From contig JAHNUO010000014.1 of NCBI GenBank assembly GCA_019787685.1, forward strand, positions 372,001 to 436,000: a DNA stretch of 64,000 nucleotides, in the 5' to 3' direction. A program made the translations under genes and the position numbers. Positions 57,988-64,000 of the stretch are shown piece after piece. The notes below the pieces were generated by a model, which saw only the letters and a program-made list of their open reading frames with translations, searched no databases and was not told where the DNA came from. This stretch comes from Chiua virens. Taxonomy: Eukaryota > Basidiomycota > Agaricomycetes > Boletales > Boletaceae. Position 1 is the first letter of the stretch. Each line of letters opens with the position of its first letter.

Positions 57988-58727
57988 ATGAACACCCCCT
58001 CCTCCCTCAAACGTACTGGCATGTCGACGGAGTACATCCCGGCTTCACATATCCGCACCATCTCTCTGAAACATCCCGCAACACCCCAGGGATCACCTTC
58101 CCCTCGTTCCCCCTCAGCTACAAGAAACCTTGCGGGGATCTATAGGCCCTCTAAGTTGTCAGAGGCCGCGAAAGGTTCTGAGGGGTTCTACTGGGCCCCC
58201 TCCCAGCATGAGTCATTACCCCCCCTGGCCGTCGACTCGAGCCCCGCCACTCCTGCACTCCCGGGACCGTCGGACCTTGAAGGGGAAGGATCCATCAAAC
58301 ACGTGAACGTCGAGGGCCCCCCCTCCCAGAAGGTGCCGTTACTGCCCCTGGCCGTCGACTCGAGCCCCGCCACTCCTGCACTCCCAGGACCGTCGGATCA
58401 TGAAGGGGAAGAACTTGAAGGCATCGAGCATACAAAGATCGATGAATTACTCACCGCTCAGGTGCGTTTCTCCCTTTTGTTCTTTCCCCGCCCCCTCCAC
58501 TTCCATTTACGAGAACAGATCGACAGTGTTGGCAAGATTGCTTACCTAACGCGGCGTCTAATGCTGATCCAGGTCTTTTTTGGGGTGATTCATACGTCTG
58601 AGCATGTCTGATATGACTCCTACAGGAAGGGGAGCTCATGCGGTTGCGACAGGAAGTAGCGGGCAATGAGAAGCTCGCCAACGAGATGAAAGTGAGGGTG
58701 AAATTTCTCCCAGCTGGATATGCCTAA
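57988..58727 (+). CDS. Hypothetical 209-residue protein, Pro/Ser-rich with coiled-coil end
   Basis: Exons 57,988-58,461, 58,519-58,572 and 58,626-58,727 join in phase 0. The first exon is Pro/Ser-rich (HPATPQGSPSPRSPSATRN) and contains an in-frame 123-bp duplication encoding LAVDSSPATPALPGPSD plus an acidic end twice (from 58,225 and 58,348). The short second exon (IDSVGKIAYLTRRLMLIQ) and third exon (ELMRLRQEVAGNEKLANEMK) look like a coiled coil. No domain recognised. It resembles the disordered plus coiled-coil small proteins common beside basidiomycete DNA elements, but no function can be given. Confidence 0.5.
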
Positions 58728-59404
58728 CCGAAAAGACAAAAAAGGGGATAATCGCACAGATCATGCAATTCTCTGTCCGCCTTGTTTTCTTATATACGCT
58801 GTTTGCGGCAGTAGTAATCATCGTCTTGTTGGGATTGTTATTTTTGGGACGTAATGCTGTGTAAAATGCCAAATAGTTCCCGTAGAAAAGTAACAAAATG
58901 AAATTCGCAGAGGGCCTGTCTGTGCGGATAGACGTGATACGCCACTCCGCAAGCTCCGAGCTTGAGCTTGAGCGCTTGAGCACCAGTGAGAAAGAGGGAT
59001 TACAAATATTGCGACTAGCTTTACCCACAGGCCCATCGGAGTTTCCAACATTTTGAGGCCAGCTTTATGTAATTGATCGTAGCGGCGCACGTGCGCCAAG
59101 TCCCCGACTCCGAGTCCCCAAAAAAACTGTTCAATAACGTTCTTCAAGTCAGGAATTCTTGATGAGCATGACAACAATGTGATAGGTAGACTATGTACAG
59201 TCTTTTTTCTTCTATGTATCTCCAATTGCCAAGAAAATGAATCACCAAGAAAGGAATACTGATTCAACCTGCTGAGCACACGTGTTTCCGTGGAAAATCT
59301 TTGGCTGTGATGGATCTGATGATTGAAAGAGTCGAGTAACATGCGCAGTAGTACAGTAAATGGCACAAATTTTTTCTTCAACCCAAGTCAAGTCGTGGAA
59401 TTGA
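58728..59404. other. No supported gene
   Basis: A long - frame (58,818-59,381) lacks any recognised domain and lies downstream of the truncated Helitron fragment; I take it as chance or decayed sequence. Confidence 0.35.
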
Positions 59405-60870
59405 TCAGGCAGTTAGCCACGATAAAGGAAGGCCATTTGCAAGTGCAAAGCGAGGAACCCTCCCTTTGCATAAGGCGTGTCGACAGTCAGAACAGATCTT
59501 GATTACGGTCGATTTCTCATCGTCACAAACGACACCCCAACGATCGATCATACATCCCTTCAAAGCCGTGTTAACGAAAGAGAATTGTACGGACAAGCAC
59601 TGGACAACACACTTTTGGATGATGAGTTGTCCGTCAATACAAGGCAGTCGAGGTCTACATCCGACTTGGTAGAATTAAGATCAATGTCAGTCGCCTCAGT
59701 GTTACACTGAGCACAAACGGCGCACACAGGCGGCATCGACCATTTAGTTCCCTCGTAATAGTTATTGAGATACGCAAGAACAGTTTCGCGTGGAACAGCA
59801 GTTGGCCACTCACGGTCATAGCCAAGACTATCCTCTTTCTTTTCAATCGCATCCACCACTTTTTTTATGCCTTTCATTCGCCCGTCTGGCGTTTCTAGGA
59901 ATCGAAGCCCTGGCGAGAGTTATTTTGTTGATGATGTCGACATCATATTCCAACTGAAGGATTTGAATGAGTCTATCCTCGTTGGAAGAACGCGAATCAT
60001 AGTCATAAGGAAAGTAAGAAACAAGAAGTTCACATATAAATTCATAACTCATACTGTTGAGAAATCGTGTGTGAGCAAGGAAAGGAGATGGTTGATAAGG
60101 CCAACGCGGGTCTTCCGTCGACAACGACTATTGAAGGTAGGCCGATCCGCAGTAAGGTTGAGAATACACCGGGAAGTTTTGTCCGATGGGACATCTCGCA
60201 AACTGTCGAGCAAATCATCAAGCGGGGCACAATACCAAGAAGGCTGAAATTCACGACATTCATCTGCCGCGTAGGCGGGTAGCGGCATTTTCCTTAATGC
60301 AGTAGCCACAACAGAACCGTAGCGATGCTCGTAGAAAGCCGATATTAAACTGACGAGGCTCCTACATTCAGTCCTGGTGTGGGGAAGAATTTCACTTAGC
60401 TTAGCTCTGAGAGCTTCTGAATTCAACTCAGAGAGCCTGGCACGAGATTCCGACTTGTATACAATCCCCTTTCAACGTCTTTTTTCGTCCGGGGGCGGCA
60501 GGGAGTGAGGTCATGGCAGCGCGAAGGACAACAGCCGGAAGCGCGGCCAAATTCGACTCACGAACATCGTCTGGATAGAAAAACCAGGGAGGAAATCCCA
60601 TAGATAGGTACTCAGGAATCTCACCTGACAAGAATGCTGAACAATCTCATTCAGTATCCGACAGTGCGTGTACTCAGCACAAGCAACATAAAGCAGTGAC
60701 TTGATAATCGATACATGCTTTGCATAGTCGAAAATGTACACGGACACACCGTTATAGCACACAGAGCCAGTAAACTCAACATGGCAATCAAAGCAATGAG
60801 CAGTGTGCCCACTGAGAGCAGTTTTAAGCCAAGTACAGAAGTTGTGAGGAGATTCGAAAAGTTCAAGATG
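59405..60870 (-). pseudogene. Helitron RepHel N-terminal fragment (DUF6570 region)
   Basis: Reading leftward: HCFDCHVEFTGSVCYNGV and YAKHVSIIKSLLYVACAEYT (60,780-60,650); LPAVVLRAAMTSLPAAPGRK (about 60,540); LRAKLSEILPHTRTECRSLV and RKMPLPAYAADECREFQPSW (60,410-60,240); SFLAHTRFLNSMSYEFICEL (about 60,080-60,020); YDREWPTAVPRETVLAYLNN and MPPVCAVCAQC (59,820-59,710); and KICSDCRHALCKGRVPRFAL with ANGL (about 59,500-59,420). The Cys-rich block followed by PRFALANGL is the DUF6570-type region that precedes the Rep domain in fungal Helitrons. Frames change between blocks and the gene ends right after PRFALANGL, with no Rep domain. It is a 5' fragment and not the missing part of the Helitron at 17-24 kb, which lies far away in the opposite orientation. 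Confidence 0.65.
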
Positions 60871-61517
60871 TTTTTCAGGAAATATATGGGATCATAGGAT
60901 AATCTCGGATATCGTGGGGTGTGTCCGGAGGACAGAAATGGTCTTCAATGAGATGGGATATGGTACAGGGTACCTTCTTGACGAACCTAGAGATGAAAAA
61001 AGTGAATAGTCAAGCCAGACTCTTCATAGGGAATCACTCACTTTTTTTTTCAACTGGTTCATCACAAAAATCGCAGAATTATGATAAGCTCTGATAACAT
61101 CGGCCGAAATACAGCCATTCACACTACATCAATTCTAGCAACATCATGTATTATCATTGAATGCTGAGAATAGATAATACTGTACCATATAATTGATATG
61201 AACGGTCGTAATTGATCAAGTTCTGATAACGTTAAGTCAGGTTGTCCCGTCGAATACCCTTAAATTTATCATAGTGTATCACCGGTGGTCGTAAATGATA
61301 ATTCGATCTCATATTGTATCTTAGAAAGTCCTCGAGCAGATAATAGAATGCGATAAGAACAGTGTAAATGATAATTCGATCTCATATTGTGTCTTAGAAA
61401 GTCCTCGAACAGATAACATCATATCGTAGGACATCATAAATGATAATAGAGGGTCAAGCATTGTCATCAGTAGTAAGTCATTAGAGTTGACCAAATCCCT
61501 CTTCGGCCCAGATGTGA
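60871..61517. other. AT-rich spacer, no gene
   Basis: Between the Helitron fragment and the 3' end of the Plavaka gene. It holds the 73-bp repeat described separately and many GATAA words. Confidence 0.5.
61292..61445. repeat. 73-bp tandem duplication with a partial third unit
   Basis: TAAATGATAATTCGATCTCA starts at 61,292 and again at 61,365; the shared part runs about 50 bases with two or three differences (CTCGAGCAGATAA or CTCGAACAGATAA). A third start, ATAAATGATAATAGAGG, is at about 61,437. It lies 70-220 bp beyond the stop of the Plavaka gene and could be subterminal repeats of that element. Confidence 0.75.
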
Positions 61518-64000
61518 TCATTCTAGTTCCTCCCCAACGTCAGCAACAATTCGGTCGAGCTCGTGTTCGCCATCTGACTCAAGTTCTTGCTCACCACCCT
61601 CGACATCCTCATCATTCAAGTTTCCAAACACGCTGACATCGTCCTCGGGAGTCAACACGGTCTAAGTCACTGCCGTCTGGGTTCTGGGAGTCAGTATCCG
61701 GTGAGTCGCACACCCCTCTGTTCACTCACCTTTGTCTTTGCTGGTTTCGTCAGCTTCTTTTTCAATCTCGGCGGGCCCTTCTGACTCTTCCCTTGCTGCT
61801 CTCATTTCCGCGTCCAAATCATATTCCCGAACAACCCGACCTTCCTGTTGCAATTGTTCGTTCCAATCCCAGGTTACTTTGTGCCCAACACCACCACCCC
61901 GAAACCGCATAAACATATCCCTATCGACAAACCTGAGGGTGGATCTGGGTCAATACGACAACTGTAAGCGAAACAGATACATACATGTTCACGTAGAAGT
62001 ACCTCCAATCGATATTCCACTCCGAGTCTCTTGTTGCCGAATCTCGTCTTGCAAAGGATGGCCCAAGGTATTCTGAGTCCTCGGTATGTCCATATGCAAA
62101 TGCTGGAATGAGGTGAACCCCACGCATCACGGAATCTGAGTTGATGAAACCAAAGGCTTCTTCAACCCCAGCGACGTCAGTCTCGAAGAACTGGAGTCGA
62201 TACAAGCGCTTCGAATCCCATCCTGCATCGAAGTTTGCGTCTCGCTGGAACCATCGCACAAATAGAACTTCCATCCGCTTTGGGGCCGAAAATTGTGAGA
62301 ATGGATCCATTTGATGTTCGACCAACACGTGGAAGATGAGGACGACGCGAGCATACCAATAGGGGTGGATCCGCTCGTCTTCTTGTGAGAACAACATTAC
62401 GTCGGCACGCGTCAGTGGATTGATGGTGTCTTGCTCACGTCCTAAGTCGTAGGTTGTGTAATTGACACGCAAGAGAGAACGTTCGAAGAACTTGTTGTTA
62501 TGCAAAACAATGCATCGTCGGTCTTGGTCGGTAAAGTCATACTCATCACTGTTGTAGGCGAGGCCTCGCGGGCGTGCCAGGAGATGGTCTTTTAGACGTG
62601 GAATAAAGCTCTGGTGTCATACTTCATCCTCAGCAATAGAAACGGCTAACAATAATGACGAACTTACTCTAACGGCAGGATCATTCTGTTTCTCACTCAA
62701 CCAAGATGTGAGGTCATGTGCAACGCGAGTGCTAGATGCAATATGGTAGTGATCTTCGGGTGAAGAGCGAGCACGCCGAGGTGTATTCAAGTTTGCTGTG
62801 TCCGCAACCAAAGTTTCTCGTGCCGCAATCACCTTCCTAACGAAATTTCAATGGCCTCTTGATTGGCCATACTTGCTACCTTAGAACCTTTCTTCTTCCC
62901 TGACCGTGGAAATCGACGCTTCGAGCGCCTATGCTCAAGTTCACCCTTCAAATTTGATCAATTAGGATGTTCGACTTACGTATGTGAGTTGCTCACCAAC
63001 TGGGTTGAATAATTATCTGTCGTCCCAAATTTTCGAATGGTGTCGGGGTAATCACCAAGGGCGTGATATTTGTATGTCGCGAGGTTGAACTTCTTGTACT
63101 TAGGACCCCCTGTGGATGTCATTCCCTTGGTGCCTTTAACCTTTGATAAGACTGCCGCCTTGCGCCGTCCTCGCGCCGCATGCTCTTGGGGTAGCTCGGT
63201 GGTATAGTAATACGAGCATGTGACATGCTGGAATCGCTGGACTGAGCGTCCAAGGGAGACTGTCGCTATGTCAAAAAGAGTTAGTGTATCGTCTATATGC
63301 ATACGTAGTTTAGCATATGCATACCAAGAGGCTAGGTCGAACAGAAGGTCCAGAATAACCTCATTGTGAGGAGAGGGCAACAGTCCTTCAAGAGCTGGAA
63401 GTGCGCATTAAAAAGGCATCAAACTGGTCGTAAATTTGCATCGTGGCTTAAGGAAACCTACCTGCAGAAGGTCCTCAAAGTCCCGTCCTGCCAACCGCTT
63501 CATCGAGGACACATTGTTGTGAAACTTTCGAATGGTTCCATGTCCAAATGTCGGGACCTTGCGGTATCTGTATTCTGACACAGTAAGAGAGTTCAAGCCT
63601 GAGGACCAATTTTATGACTTGCCTCCAGTTCAGTTCATTTACAGCTACGCCGCCAACAGCTTGCAGGATACGTAGTAGATGCGTGAAAATAGCTTTCCAG
63701 ACGCCGAGTTCGAATTCGTGTAGGAGATCGATCACGAAAAGTAGGAAGAAATTGAAAGCGAACTCAGAAAGTTGCTCAGAAAAGGCATTCTATGAATGTT
63801 TCATTAGTTTGAATGAATTTCAACTCGAAAACTTACACGGATCGGAACAAGAGATTCCTGTTCCATATATTTCTTGACAGTTTTCCCATTGATCCTGTGC
63901 CCATCCTGAAAGATCTTTTGGCGTGCCATTGCAACCTTTCGATGGTAACGCTCATCACTATACCGCAGCCTTGTTACACGAGCCACCATGTCTTCTTCCG
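61518..64000 (-). CDS. Plavaka-type transposase, C-terminal half, runs off window
   Basis: DNA transposase of the Plavaka group (CACTA-related elements of basidiomycetes). From the right edge leftward: RVTRLRYSDERYHRKVAMAR; FVIDLLHEFELGVWKAIFTH; YRKVPTFGHGTIRKFHNNVS with MKRLAGRDFEDLLQ; LPSPHNEVILDLLFDLASWY; TYKYHALGDYPDTIRKFGTT with DNYSTQ; ELEHRRSKRRFPRSGKKKG; SLLRVNYTTYDLGREQDTIN; HPYWYARVVLIFHVLVEHQM; GVHLIPAFAYGHTEDSEYLG; WRYFYVN; DMFMRFRGGGVGHK; and an acidic end finishing ADVGEELE with the stop at 61,518-61,520. Order and spacing follow the family. Most exons join through short introns and I see no clear stop inside them; the last junction near 61,725 does not splice obviously. The N-terminal half, including the first catalytic residues, lies outside the window. 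Confidence 0.8.

Overview
The window is nuclear DNA of a basidiomycete fungus, most likely an Agaricomycete. The support is spliceosomal genes with many 40-60 bp introns, a laccase-type multicopper oxidase, and a set of mobile elements typical of that class: Helitron RepHel, Plavaka-type transposase, pogo-like DDE transposase, Ulp1 protease and DUF6589 proteins. Nothing fixes the genus. I found no tRNA, rRNA, CRISPR array or reverse transcriptase.

Left part (1-14 kb): a row of decayed chromosomal genes, all on the + strand. They are an unrecognised gene (about 120-905), COQ6 (2.15-3.8 kb), DNA ligase IV (3.95-5.5 kb), a possible Mediator subunit 12 (6.1-7.9 kb), an unrecognised exon pair (11.3-11.6 kb) and a laccase (11.8-13.9 kb). 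All four named genes carry frameshifts, and several also have deletions or lost catalytic residues: the ligase nucleophile is Arg instead of Lys and two laccase copper ligands are replaced. A V-ATPase proteolipid relic lies at 45.8-46.2 kb. These look like a dead duplicate of a normal gene neighbourhood.

Middle (15-40 kb): mobile DNA. A broken Helitron (about 16.95-24.14 kb) is split by 2.9 kb of low-complexity DNA. Two related elements follow, each with a RecQ-like helicase gene convergent with a DUF6589 gene. The better one (29,840-35,343) has terminal inverted repeats of about 165 bp whose outer 63 bp are identical, bounded by TA. The other (24,238-27,236) keeps an intact-looking RecQ gene but only a truncated DUF6589 gene. 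A fourth, solo end lies at 44.3-44.5 kb. A 2,741-bp pogo-like element with matching inverted repeats and a TA duplication lies at 37,151-39,891, but its transposase has stop codons.

Right part (40-64 kb): intact-looking genes among relics. They include a nine-exon gene with a probable CHAT/caspase-like fold and a zinc ribbon (40.1-42.2 kb), a retroviral-type integrase domain (49.1-49.7 kb), an unknown gene with a paralogue at 16 kb (54.5-55.7 kb) followed by an Ulp1 protease (55.8-56.6 kb), a Helitron 5' fragment (59.4-60.9 kb) and a Plavaka transposase that runs off the right edge.

Overall, ordinary metabolic and repair genes are dead while several element-borne genes keep open, cleanly spliceable frames. 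The RecQ plus DUF6589 element with strong inverted repeats is the best candidate for an undescribed mobile system.
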